A stretch of 34,320 nucleotides of DNA from a virus: the IMG/VR virus record IMGVR_UViG_3300046507_000353, positions 1 to 34,320 of that record; one strand, given 5' to 3'. The notes under the pieces were generated by a model, which ran no database searches, was not told the DNA's origin, and was given only the letters and a program-made list of their open reading frames with translations. Below are positions 1 to 7,318 of the stretch, piece by piece (the first letter of the stretch is position 1; every line of letters starts with the position of its first letter). The translations under genes were made by a program, and so were the position numbers.

Positions 1-127
1 GATCCAGCGCTACACAAGTCGCTGAAAGCCCGCAAATGGGCAGAGTTCGCCAAGCTCTACAACGGCCCGGCCTACAAGGAAAACCTCTACGACGCCAAGC
101 TCGCTCAGGCCTATGAGCGTTTCGAGA
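1..127. repeat. Terminal direct repeat, left copy (circular assembly overlap)
   Basis: These 127 bases are identical to 34194-34320. The endolysin reading frame continues uninterrupted across the join, so the contig is circular with about 34,193 unique bases. A length of exactly 127 is typical of an assembler k-mer overlap rather than a biological terminal repeat, and a P2-type cos site is present elsewhere. Confidence 0.93.
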
Positions 128-141
128 GGCTGGCCGCATGA
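1..141 (+). CDS. Endolysin, C-terminal 46 residues (continues from 33531-34320)
   Basis: This is the 3' end of the peptidoglycan-degrading endolysin whose start is at 33531. The frame from base 1 reads to TGA at 139-141, with a Lys/Tyr-rich end finishing FERLAA. Only bases 128-141 are unique here, because the first 127 repeat the window's last bases. The stop overlaps the next ATG as ATGA, so the next small gene is translationally coupled. See the entry at 33531 for function. Confidence 0.9.
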   Translation, partial: DPALHKSLKARKWAEFAKLYNGPAYKENLYDAKLAQAYERFERLAA

Positions 142-353
142 AGATCGACCACCTCAAGCTCAATGACGGCGACATTCTGCGCCTGCCCGATGACACCAAG
201 CAGGAATGCATGCGCTGGCTTGCCAACGCAATTACCGAACTGCACCCCGGCAAGCGAATCATCGTCACCACCTGCGCGCTCGAAAAACTTTCCGAGCGCG
301 ATCTGGCGGCGGCTGGGCTTTACCGCTCAGCACCGCAGAAAACCACTCACTGA
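138..353 (+). CDS. Hypothetical 71-aa protein in the lysis cluster
   Basis: This small hydrophilic protein starts in an ATGA overlap with the endolysin stop and ends 9 bases before the inner spanin gene. It has no signal peptide, no membrane segment and only two separated Cys residues. I do not recognise a family. Its position between endolysin and lysB, with tight coupling, argues it is a real gene of the O-to-S late operon, although a role in lysis is only inferred from the neighbours. Confidence 0.7.
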   Translation: MKIDHLKLNDGDILRLPDDTKQECMRWLANAITELHPGKRIIVTTCALEKLSERDLAAAGLYRSAPQKTTH

Positions 354-362
354 GGGACGCGC

Positions 363-818
363 ATGCCATCGCTCAGCAGTTCGCTCGCCTTGGCCTTGGT
401 TGCATGCATGGCTCTGGTTGGGGTGCAGCAATACCGAATCAAATCCGCCGAGGCTTCGCATGTGTCCGCCCAGTTGGTCGAGGCGAATGACCGAGCCGAT
501 CGCGTGGATCAACAGTTGAAAGCGATTCAAGAAAACGCCGCAGACCGAGACCGGGCGAGCGCCGGTTTACGTGATCTGCTCGCCGACCTTCGCAGCAGCA
601 ATCAGCAGAGCAAAGAATTGTTCGAGAGGCTCACCCGTGAAAACAAAAACTTCCGCGACTGGGTTGCTGATGAGCTGCCTGCTGCTGCTATCAGCATGCG
701 TACCCGCCCCGAAATCGTCGGCGCCGGACAGTACCGGGCTTGGGTGTCCGCGCGTAACCGCATGCCGATTGCCGCCGAGCCATCCGACGAACAACGGCGA
801 GCTCCTGCTCATCCCTGA
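363..818 (+). CDS. lysB: Inner-membrane spanin, LysB-like (Rz-type)
   Basis: A 151-aa protein with one N-terminal hydrophobic segment (residues about 5-22, SSSLALALVACMALVGV) followed by a long charged, Ala/Glu/Arg-rich helical stretch (about 25-115) likely to form a periplasmic coiled coil. This is the usual i-spanin topology. In P2-like phages LysB with LysC spans the periplasm and fuses inner and outer membranes at lysis. The outer partner is nested in the +1 frame from 637. Family assignment rests on topology, position after the endolysin, and the nested lipoprotein gene. Confidence 0.82.
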   Translation: MPSLSSSLALALVACMALVGVQQYRIKSAEASHVSAQLVEANDRADRVDQQLKAIQENAADRDRASAGLRDLLADLRSSNQQSKELFERLTRENKNFRDWVADELPAAAISMRTRPEIVGAGQYRAWVSARNRMPIAAEPSDEQRRAPAHP

Positions 819-921
819 AGAGGTCGAGGAAGCCTGGGCGGCATGTGCCGCACAGGTAGACATGATCCTCGACTGCCAACTGAAAGCCGACAAAGCCAAG
901 AACGAACGGAAGCATCCATGA
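637..921 (+). CDS. lysC: Outer-membrane spanin lipoprotein, LysC-like (Rz1-type), nested in lysB
   Basis: This 94-aa lipoprotein overlaps lysB in another frame and runs past its end. The proposed GTG start at 637 gives a Lys-containing N-terminus (VKTKTSATG), a hydrophobic core and the lipobox LLSAC, then a Pro-rich mature region. A GAGAGG Shine-Dalgarno lies upstream of the GTG; the ATG at 670 (MSCLLLLSAC) is a less complete alternative. O-spanins are sorted to the outer membrane and pair with the i-spanin. The stop overlaps the next ATG (ATGA at 918-921). Confidence 0.83.
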   Translation: MKTKTSATGLLMSCLLLLSACVPAPKSSAPDSTGLGCPRVTACRLPPSHPTNNGELLLIPEEVEEAWAACAAQVDMILDCQLKADKAKNERKHP

Positions 922-1121
922 CTACACCTCAAGACCGCGCGCAAGGCCTCGAACAACGTCAACGTGATGAGGCGCTGGCCCGTCATTTTGCTGCGAATCC
1001 ACCGGTGCTGACGCCAAGCGCGACCCATTGCGTTGACTGCGATGACCAGATCCCTCAAGCCCGGCGTGACGCCGTGCCCGGCTGCGAGCGCTGCACGGAT
1101 TGCCAAGGAGCGCGGGAATGA
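918..1121 (+). CDS. TraR/DksA-type C4 zinc-finger protein
   Basis: A 67-aa protein with four Cys in the TraR/DksA arrangement (C38-x2-C41 and C59-x2-C62) after a charged N-terminal helix (about 5-25). TraR-like proteins in P2-like phages may bind in the RNA polymerase secondary channel and adjust host transcription; that role is from family knowledge and has not been shown here. It is coupled to lysC upstream and to gene R downstream by ATGA overlaps. The upstream in-frame extension to 843 overlaps lysC and is unlikely to be used. Confidence 0.8.
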   Translation: MTTPQDRAQGLEQRQRDEALARHFAANPPVLTPSATHCVDCDDQIPQARRDAVPGCERCTDCQGARE

Positions 1122-1588
1122 AAAAGCCCGACAGCTTGCGAGCCCTCCTGAGAACTGCCATCCCGCAGTTGAAGCGTGACCCGGACAAGCTGCATATCTT
1201 TCTGGATGAGGGAAACATTATCGCGACGGCTGCAAATTCGCTGTCGTTCGAATATCAGTACATCCTCAATGCGATCGTCACGGACTACGAGGGGCACCCT
1301 GATACATTGATGGTTCCGATCCTCGGATGGCTCAAAATCAACCAGCCCGAAATGATGTTGAACCGGGAAAAGATGCGAGACGGTTTCACGTTCGAGGCGG
1401 AAATCCTCAACACGAAAACGGCGGACATCTCGATCAAGCTCAGGCTCACTGAACGGATTGCGGTCACCGACGACCCTGCCACGGGGAAACGAACCATCAA
1501 GCATCTTGATGAGCCTGCACTCGACCCTTACGCGGAAGTCGAAACGTGGGAACTCATCATCCATGGCGAAACGGTGCAGACGACGTGA
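1118..1588 (+). CDS. R: Tail completion protein R
   Basis: The 156-aa product matches P2 gpR-type tail completion proteins, with the characteristic start MKKPDSLRALL and the region DEGNIIATAANSLSFEYQY. It acts with gpS in finishing the tail so that it can join the head. The ATG at 1118 has a strong AAGGAG site about 8 bases upstream and overlaps the preceding stop. It overlaps gene S by 4 bases, so R and S are probably made in a coupled manner, as in P2. Confidence 0.9.
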   Translation: MKKPDSLRALLRTAIPQLKRDPDKLHIFLDEGNIIATAANSLSFEYQYILNAIVTDYEGHPDTLMVPILGWLKINQPEMMLNREKMRDGFTFEAEILNTKTADISIKLRLTERIAVTDDPATGKRTIKHLDEPALDPYAEVETWELIIHGETVQTT

Positions 1589-2031
1589 GCGGCATTGAAG
1601 CGCTAAACACCCATCTCGATGGTTTACTGGCCCAGCTTGAGCCCGGCGCACGCCGGGCACTTGCCAAAGCCATTGCCAAGGAAATCCAGCCCCGGCAGCG
1701 CAAGCGAATTGCCGACCAGTTGAACCCCGACGGCACCCCATTTGCCAAGCGCAAACCCCAGCTCAGACAAAAGGCCGGGAGAGTGCGTCGCACGATGTTC
1801 AGCAAGTTGCGGACTGCTCGATACCTCAAGACATCGGCCACGTCGAACAACGCCGTGATTGGTTTCGTGGGTGAAGTGGAACGCATCGCTCGTGTACACC
1901 AGTTTGGCCTACGCGATCGGGTGCAGAAGGGTGGCAAGGAAGCTCAGTACGCCCCTCGCGAGCTGCTCGGCTTCACCGACGACGACGTCAGCGCGATTCA
2001 CGACCTCGTAATCTCACACCTTGCCCGCTGA
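1585..2031 (+). CDS. S: Tail completion / virion morphogenesis protein S
   Basis: The 148-aa protein resembles P2 gpS, a basic tail completion protein. Recognisable segments are RKRIADQLNPDGTPFAKRKP and the VHQFGLRDRV region. I place the start at GTG 1585, inside a GTGA overlap with the R stop; an upstream in-frame ATG at 1546 would lie wholly inside R. It is the last gene of the O-to-S late operon and is followed directly by the late-promoter element for V. Confidence 0.88.
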   Translation: MSGIEALNTHLDGLLAQLEPGARRALAKAIAKEIQPRQRKRIADQLNPDGTPFAKRKPQLRQKAGRVRRTMFSKLRTARYLKTSATSNNAVIGFVGEVERIARVHQFGLRDRVQKGGKEAQYAPRELLGFTDDDVSAIHDLVISHLAR

Positions 2032-2035
2032 TTAA

Positions 2036-2102
2036 GTTGTGCCGCCGCTCGGCACAACACACACGGAATGCCGAGCTCGCACCCGCGCGGCATTCTTGCG
2101 CC
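2036..2102 (+). promoter_or_regulatory. Late promoter for the V operon (Ogr-type dyad plus -10-like element)
   Basis: Dyad GTTGTGCCG/CGGCACAAC at 2036-2058 (TGT-N13-ACA) is centred on 2047. The element GGCATTCTTG begins at 2089, and its CATTCT core lies 46.5 bases after the dyad centre, the same spacing as before FI. P2 Ogr binds a dyad near -55 (established). A second inverted repeat, GAATGCCG/CGGCATTC, lies at 2066-2095. A start site 7 bases after CATTCT would fall on the A of the V ATG. Confidence 0.75.
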
Positions 2103-2672
2103 ATGACTGAATTTGCCGACCTCTCCCGCCGCCTTGAAAGCCTGATCCGCACCGGAACCATTTCCGAAGTGCGGCACAAGCCTCTGCGCGTGCGTGTTGC
2201 TTCCGGTGGTCTGACATCGAATTGGCTCGCCTGCATCACGCTCAGAGCTGGTAGCACTCGGGATTGGGATCCTCCAACCGCGAACGAGCAATGCGTGATT
2301 TTCAGCCCGAGCGGTGATCCGGCGTTGGGCCTCGTATTGGTAGGCCTGAACTCGGACAGTATCCCCGCGCCGAGCGAAAGCCCGGATGAATGCCTGCGGG
2401 TTTATCCCGACGGCGCGCAGATCCTCTACAACCACAAAACCGGTGCGTTAACGGTCAGCGGGATCAAAACGGCGCTGCTCCAAGCTGCCGAGAAGTGCGT
2501 CATTGATTGCCCCAAAGTGGAGACGACCGGCGACCTGCTGGTCAAGGGCAAGCTCACCGTTGAGAAGGGTGCTGACATCACCGGTGACGTCATTCATCAG
2601 GGTGGAAACATGATCTCTAACGGCATCGTCGTCCACACCCACAAACACCCAGGCACCGGAGGCCCGATATGA
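2103..2672 (+). CDS. V: Baseplate spike protein V
   Basis: This 189-aa protein is the P2 gpV-type spike that punctures the outer membrane at infection. The N-terminal part (1-100) fits the OB-fold region, and the C-terminal half has repeated short strands (VKGKLTVEKGADITGDVIHQGG) of the trimeric beta-helix. The tip carries H178-T-H180 (HTHKH), matching the HxH iron-binding apex of gpV. No Shine-Dalgarno is visible before ATG 2103. It overlaps W by 4 bases. Confidence 0.93.
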   Translation: MTEFADLSRRLESLIRTGTISEVRHKPLRVRVASGGLTSNWLACITLRAGSTRDWDPPTANEQCVIFSPSGDPALGLVLVGLNSDSIPAPSESPDECLRVYPDGAQILYNHKTGALTVSGIKTALLQAAEKCVIDCPKVETTGDLLVKGKLTVEKGADITGDVIHQGGNMISNGIVVHTHKHPGTGGPI

Positions 2673-3034
2673 ATTACTCGGGCATGAATGCCAATAACGG
2701 TGAGGAGCTGACCGATCTCGACAGCATCCGTCAATCGTGCAAGGACATCTTCACTACCCCGATCGGCTCGCGGGTTATGCGCCGTGAGTATGGCTCGCTG
2801 ATTCCCGAGCTGATCGACCAGCCCATGAACGCATCACTGCCCCTTCGCATCAGTGCGGCGGGTGTGATGGCGTTGCTTCGTTGGGAGCCGCGCATTCGTC
2901 TAAAAGGATTCCTCGTGACCACCGGTTCAACCCCCGGCTCGCTGATCGCCGAACTGGATGCGACCCGCGCTGATGGGCCTCAGTCCGGTTCCCGCGTTCA
3001 ACTATCAGTTCCGATCAAGGGGACAAGCGCATGA
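2669..3034 (+). CDS. W: Baseplate wedge protein W (gp25-like)
   Basis: A 121-aa protein with the gp25/GPW lysozyme-like fold signature: SIRQSCKDIFTTPIGSRVMR followed by REYGSLIPELIDQP and the ALLRWEPRI segment. In T4 and P2 this protein sits in the baseplate wedge and helps start sheath polymerisation. It is coupled to V and J by 4-base overlaps. Length and motif order fit the family well. Confidence 0.93.
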   Translation: MNYSGMNANNGEELTDLDSIRQSCKDIFTTPIGSRVMRREYGSLIPELIDQPMNASLPLRISAAGVMALLRWEPRIRLKGFLVTTGSTPGSLIAELDATRADGPQSGSRVQLSVPIKGTSA

Positions 3035-3942
3035 GCGGCATGATTGATTTATCGCAACTCCCCGAGCCGAGCGTTATTGAAGTAGTTAGCTTCGAGTTGA
3101 TTCTGGCCGAGCGAAAAGAACGTTTCATCAGCCTCAATCCGGTCGAGAAACAAGACGCCATCCGAGCGACCCTTGAGCTTGAGTCAGAGCCCATTACCAA
3201 GTTGCTGCAGGAAAATGCCTACCGCGAAATGTTGCTAAGGCAGCGGGTCAATGAGGCCGCTCTTGCAGTAATGCTCGCTTACGCCGTTGACGGAGACCTC
3301 GATCAGATCGCTGCAAACTTTCACCTTGAACGATTGGTGCTCGATAAAGGCGATCCGCTGGCAGTACCTCCAATTCCGCCCACGATGGAAAGCCACGACG
3401 ATCTGCGTGCCCGATGCCAAATGGCATTCGAAGGGCTATCAGTGGCTGGCCCTCGGGGCGCATACATCTACCACGCACTCTCGGCTGATGGCCGTGTATC
3501 GGACGTAAGCGCTGAAAGCCCTGCCCCCTGTGAAGTGCTTGTAAGCGTGCTCTCGCGTGAAGGTAAAGGCATCGCATCCCCTGAGTTGCTTGCCAAAGTC
3601 AGCGCCGCCCTCAATGACGACGACATTCGCCCGCTTGGCGATCGGCTGACGGTTCAGTCCGTCGAGGTCATCGAGTACGCCGTCGAAGCCGTCTTGTATT
3701 ACTACCCTGGCCCCGAAAGTGAGCCAATCCGGGAGGCCGCTGAAAAGTCGCTTCAGAAGTACATCGGTAACCAGCGCCGCATCGGGCGCGACATTCGAAG
3801 ATCCGCGCTTTACGCAGCGCTTCATGTGGAAGGCGTTCAGCGAGTAGAGCTATTGCATCCCGCCTCGGACATCGTCCTGAACAAGCAGCAGGCGGGGTTC
3901 TGCACTGGGTACGAGCTTTCGGTAGGCGGTTCGGATGAGTAA
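3031..3942 (+). CDS. J: Baseplate assembly protein J
   Basis: A 303-aa protein matching P2 gpJ, a baseplate wedge protein at the tail edge. Recognisable parts are the N-terminal IDLSQLPEPSVIEVVSFE, the central AYAVDGDLDQIAANFHLERL, and the C-terminal RRIGRDIRRSALYAALHVEG. It overlaps W at the start and I at the end (8 bases), in the conserved V-W-J-I-H-G order. Confidence 0.93.
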   Translation: MSGMIDLSQLPEPSVIEVVSFELILAERKERFISLNPVEKQDAIRATLELESEPITKLLQENAYREMLLRQRVNEAALAVMLAYAVDGDLDQIAANFHLERLVLDKGDPLAVPPIPPTMESHDDLRARCQMAFEGLSVAGPRGAYIYHALSADGRVSDVSAESPAPCEVLVSVLSREGKGIASPELLAKVSAALNDDDIRPLGDRLTVQSVEVIEYAVEAVLYYYPGPESEPIREAAEKSLQKYIGNQRRIGRDIRRSALYAALHVEGVQRVELLHPASDIVLNKQQAGFCTGYELSVGGSDE

Positions 3943-4549
3943 GTCCCTGCTCCCCAGCGGTTCAACACCACTTGAGCGTGCCGCGACAGAAGCAATGGCA
4001 GAAGCGGTGGCCCTCAAGGTTCCTCTGCGCGACCTGTGGAATCCCGATCGCTGCCCTCTCTCGCTACTTCCCTACCTTGCCTGGGCGCTCTCCGTTGATC
4101 GCTGGGATCAGAGCTGGTCAGAGAAAACAAAACGCTCGGTGATAAAGGCCTCGTTCTTCGTACACAAGCGCAAGGGCACCATCAACGCCATCCGTCGCGC
4201 AGTCGAACCACTCGGCTACCTCATTGAATTGGTCGAGTGGTGGCAGACAGCACCCATGGGTACGCCGGGCACCTTCGCATTGAAGCTCGGCGTCCTAGAA
4301 ACAGGCATTACGGAGGAAATGTATCTAGAGGTAGAGCGCCTCATCGACGACGCCAAGCCCGTCAGTCGGCACCTGACTGGATTGGCAATCAGTCTCGAAA
4401 CTCAGGGCAATTTGAATGTCGCGGTAAGCCTTTACGACGGCGACGTCATCGACATTTACCCGCCAGAAATGCGTGACATCGACGTCACCGGAACATTCGG
4501 TGTAGTCGGGCGCGAACACTCCATAGACACTTTGGACATTTATTCATGA
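3935..4549 (+). CDS. I: Tail protein I
   Basis: A 204-aa P2 gpI-type baseplate protein. The N-terminal region SLLPSGSTPLERAATEAMAE and the block PYLAWALSVDRWDQSWSE are typical of the family, as is the KRKGTINAIRRAVEPLGY segment. It occupies the baseplate periphery with gpJ and precedes the tail-fibre gene. The stop overlaps the H start (ATGA at 4546-4549). Confidence 0.93.
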   Translation: MSKSLLPSGSTPLERAATEAMAEAVALKVPLRDLWNPDRCPLSLLPYLAWALSVDRWDQSWSEKTKRSVIKASFFVHKRKGTINAIRRAVEPLGYLIELVEWWQTAPMGTPGTFALKLGVLETGITEEMYLEVERLIDDAKPVSRHLTGLAISLETQGNLNVAVSLYDGDVIDIYPPEMRDIDVTGTFGVVGREHSIDTLDIYS

Positions 4550-6504
4550 TTGATGCGGACTCTAAGTTTTTCGCGATCCTGACGGACGTGGGAGCGGCCA
4601 AGCTGGCGAATGCCAATGTACTTGGCGTTCCGTGGAACATTACCGAGATGGGCCTGGGCGACGCCAATAACACCGATCCGCAACCCAGCTCCAAACAAAC
4701 CAAGCTGATCAACGAATGGCGACGCCGTCCGCTGAATCAGCTCATCATCGACCCGGTCAACGCGGCGGTCATCATTGCCGAGCAAGTGATCCCTGCTGAT
4801 GAGGGCGGGCACTGGATTCGTGAAGTCGGACTTTATGATGCGGACGGCGATCTGGTGGCGGTGGCGAACTGTGCGCCAAGCTTCAAGCCGATTCTGTCGC
4901 AAGGTTCCGGTCGCACGCAGGTTGTGCGTATGAACTTGATTGTATCGAGTGCCGCGAACATCAGCCTCAAGATCGATCCAGCGGTCGTACTTGCGACCCG
5001 CGACTACGTCGATTCGCGCATCCTGGAGGAGCTGAGCAAGCTCGACATCAAGCAGTCGGTGCGTGCGGCCACCACGGCCAATATCAATCTGGTCGGGTTG
5101 CAGGTGGTGGACGGCGTTTCGCTGAACGCGGGCGATCGCGTTCTGGTGAAGAACCAGACGGCGGCGAAGGATAACGGCCCCTATGTGGTGGCGGTGGGTG
5201 CCTGGGTTCGTGCCAAGGATGCTGACAACAACACGAAAGTTACGCCCAACCTGACGGTGGCGGTCGAGGTCGGCGCGACGCAGGCCGACACGATTTGGCA
5301 GCTGGTGACGGATGGCCCTATTGTCGTGGGCGCCACCGCTCTGACGTTCAAGGACATCACCGACGGCCTTGCCCGATTGTTCTCGCCGAGCTTTGCCGGT
5401 AACCCGACGGCCCCGACACCGGCGCGGTTCGATATCAGTAAGTCGGTAGCAACGACTGAGCATGTGAAGCAGCGCGGTGTCGAGTTCTCGGGCTTTACCA
5501 CGAGCAATGCGAGTCTGGTGATGTCGGCTTCGCATGTCGGCGGGCTTCACAGTTTCTCCGACGCTGCGCAGCTCACGGCGACCTTGCCTCCCACCGCAGG
5601 TATCGCGCAGGCGGCCACTATCACGGTGGCCTGCGCTGGTCCGGGTGGGCTGAAGGTCATAGGGTCGGGTACTGATGTGGTTTATACCTCGACCGGTGTT
5701 GCTGGGCCGTTGGTCTTGGCGCTAGGCGACACCGCCGAATTCATCCGCCTGCAGGATCAGTGGCGGTTGATCGGCGGCACGGTCGCCCTGCGTTTTGCAG
5801 GAACCCTCAGCGGCTCTCACTTCGTCACGCAGCCGCAGTTCGATAGCGGCAAGTCGCTAGCCACTACGGAGTTTGTGCAGCGGGGTCAGGGAAATTTCGC
5901 AGGCCGCGTGGATATCCTGGCTTTGCCCGCGACACTGAATATCTCGTCAGCCGGGAATCGTATCGTAATCAACGCCGCAGGGACGCTTACCCTGCCGCCT
6001 ATTAGTTCTGTGCCAACCGGAACCAACTTCTATCTCTACAACGCGTTCTCCGGTGTGATTACCATTGTTCGGCAAGGTACAGATGTAATTTCCTCATTCA
6101 ACAATGGATCGCTTGCATCGGTGACTCTCCAGTCCGCCTCTAACATCGTTATTACGGCAGGTAACGGGCAATGGGTCGTTGAGAACGGTGTGTCTGCCCT
6201 GAAATATGCGAACGAGTTCGCCAGCCTCTGGGCGGGCAATGGCTACCAGCGATTGCCCTCGGGAGCGATCGAGCAGTGGGGTACAGGCGTTACGGATGCG
6301 AACGGATACGTTTACGTCACATTCCCTATCCCGTTCCCCAATGCGCCGCGAAACATCGCACTGACGCACGTCGGCTCGCAGTGTTTGATGCACGCGCTTA
6401 TGGGGGCGGGGTTGGGTGCATCCGGTTGCACGTTGCGCGTGCAAAATTCGGCGAATGCGTCCCAGGCGGGTTGGACGGTTCACTGGCGGGCTATAGGGAA
6501 CTAA
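4546..6504 (+). CDS. H: Tail fibre protein H
   Basis: A 652-aa receptor-binding fibre. Residues 1-160 form the conserved tail-collar/DUF3751-type attachment region (TDVGAAKLANANVLGVPWNITEMGLGD). The middle has two repeats ending in KSVATTEHVKQRG and KSLATTEFVQRGQ (nucleotides about 5395-5475 and 5800-5885). The C-terminal ~95 residues start GNGYQRLPSGAIEQWG, the tip-type domain also seen in R-pyocin fibres. The tip likely sets host range. The fibre is probably trimeric and needs the chaperone encoded next. Confidence 0.9.
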   Translation: MIDADSKFFAILTDVGAAKLANANVLGVPWNITEMGLGDANNTDPQPSSKQTKLINEWRRRPLNQLIIDPVNAAVIIAEQVIPADEGGHWIREVGLYDADGDLVAVANCAPSFKPILSQGSGRTQVVRMNLIVSSAANISLKIDPAVVLATRDYVDSRILEELSKLDIKQSVRAATTANINLVGLQVVDGVSLNAGDRVLVKNQTAAKDNGPYVVAVGAWVRAKDADNNTKVTPNLTVAVEVGATQADTIWQLVTDGPIVVGATALTFKDITDGLARLFSPSFAGNPTAPTPARFDISKSVATTEHVKQRGVEFSGFTTSNASLVMSASHVGGLHSFSDAAQLTATLPPTAGIAQAATITVACAGPGGLKVIGSGTDVVYTSTGVAGPLVLALGDTAEFIRLQDQWRLIGGTVALRFAGTLSGSHFVTQPQFDSGKSLATTEFVQRGQGNFAGRVDILALPATLNISSAGNRIVINAAGTLTLPPISSVPTGTNFYLYNAFSGVITIVRQGTDVISSFNNGSLASVTLQSASNIVITAGNGQWVVENGVSALKYANEFASLWAGNGYQRLPSGAIEQWGTGVTDANGYVYVTFPIPFPNAPRNIALTHVGSQCLMHALMGAGLGASGCTLRVQNSANASQAGWTVHWRAIGN

Positions 6505-6506
6505 AA

Positions 6507-6953
6507 ATGAACAAAATCGTGTTTTTCAGTCCGTCCACGTGTGGGGCTTATGTTCCCGAGATCCATGGCGCAGACATGCCCGCGGACGTGGTCGAAGTGG
6601 CTGCAAGTGTTTGGCAATCGCTGCTCGATGAGTTGTCGATCAGCCCAAAAAAAATGTCGTCCCGGCCCGATGGTTATCCGGTGCTGATTGATCCGCCGCC
6701 ACTCGACGCCGAGGCGCTTGCCGTTGCTGAGCGTGCTTGGCGCGACGCGCAACTGGCCCTGACTGATCCGTTGGTGTCCCGGCACCGCGACGAGATCGAG
6801 GAGGGTGGCGAAACTTCGCTCACGGTTGACCAGTACGCGGAATTGCAGGCCTACCGCCGACAGTTGCGTGATTGGCCGCTAGGGTCGCAATTCCCTCTCG
6901 CGGAATATCGACCGGTCGCACCGACCTGGCTGACAGTAACAACCCAAAACTAA
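6507..6953 (+). CDS. G: Tail fibre assembly protein G
   Basis: A 148-aa protein immediately after the fibre gene. Features typical of fibre chaperones are the N-terminal KIVFFSPSTCGAYVPEIHG, a central hydrophilic RPDGYPVLIDPPPLDAEAL, a Trp/Arg helix, and the C-terminal YRRQLRDWPLG. Such proteins fold or trimerise the C-terminal part of the cognate fibre. The ATG at 6507 follows the H stop by 2 bases; the long upstream extension lies inside H. A strong hairpin follows the gene. Confidence 0.88.
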   Translation: MNKIVFFSPSTCGAYVPEIHGADMPADVVEVAASVWQSLLDELSISPKKMSSRPDGYPVLIDPPPLDAEALAVAERAWRDAQLALTDPLVSRHRDEIEEGGETSLTVDQYAELQAYRRQLRDWPLGSQFPLAEYRPVAPTWLTVTTQN

Positions 6954-6959
6954 GAGACG

Positions 6960-6995
6960 GCGGCTGGACGGATGCGCGAACACCCGTCCAGCCGC
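6960..6995 (+). terminator. Hairpin after the V-G operon
   Basis: Arms GCGGCTGGACGG and CCGTCCAGCCGC (12 bp, perfect) are separated by a 12-base loop, 7 bases after the G stop. There is no long T run, so termination would be weak or Rho-assisted. It separates the V operon from com-dam. Confidence 0.7.
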
Positions 6996-7096
6996 TTCAA
7001 CACCACTGATCAGACCAGTGAGCCAAAGCCGAGGCCGCCTGCCTGACGTCAAGGCGCGGGCACCTTAGCACGATCGCATAAAGGGCTCACCTCAAC

Positions 7097-7318
7097 ATGG
7101 AAGACATTCGCTGCGGCAATTGCGCCCGCAAGCTAGCCTCAGGCCGTTATATCGAACTCAACATCAAGTGCCCGCGTTGCGGCACCTTGAATTCACTGAG
7201 GGCCACGAGCCCCGCACAAGAGCGCCCGCGAGCGTCAACTGAAAGGCAAGAACTATGCACGCGGCAACTCCCATCATCCCGTGGATCGGTGGCAAACGGC
7301 GCCTCGCCGACCGGCTGA
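7097..7318 (+). CDS. com: Com-like zinc-finger translational activator
   Basis: A 73-aa protein whose first 30 residues match phage Mu Com: IRCGNCARKL then IKCPRCGTLN, with C6-x2-C9 and C25-x2-C28 for zinc. In Mu, Com binds the mom messenger and opens its ribosome site, allowing DNA modification late in infection. Here the neighbour is a Dam-type methylase, not Mom, and com overlaps its start by 64 bases. The analogous role in activating dam translation is an inference from that arrangement. The C-terminal tail is low-complexity and Ser/Arg-rich. Confidence 0.85.
   Translation: MEDIRCGNCARKLASGRYIELNIKCPRCGTLNSLRATSPAQERPRASTERQELCTRQLPSSRGSVANGASPTG

Noticed and set aside
1-127. Biological direct terminal repeat
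   Set aside because: The exact length of 127 is a common assembly k-mer, the repeat is inside a coding gene, and a P2-type cos is found at 26411.
163-519. 118-aa frame overlapping the lysis genes
   Set aside because: It overlaps both the 138-353 gene and lysB, with Ser/Pro/Arg-rich composition and no start signal.
2037-2102. Longer N-terminus for gpV
   Set aside because: The extension (22 residues) is translated from the late-promoter dyad and has no match to the gpV N-terminus, which begins at MTEFADL.
4540-5550. 336-aa open frame on the minus strand
   Set aside because: It lies opposite the tail fibre gene H, which has clear family motifs and operon coupling. The predicted product is Arg/His-rich, as expected from the antisense frame of GC-rich coding DNA.
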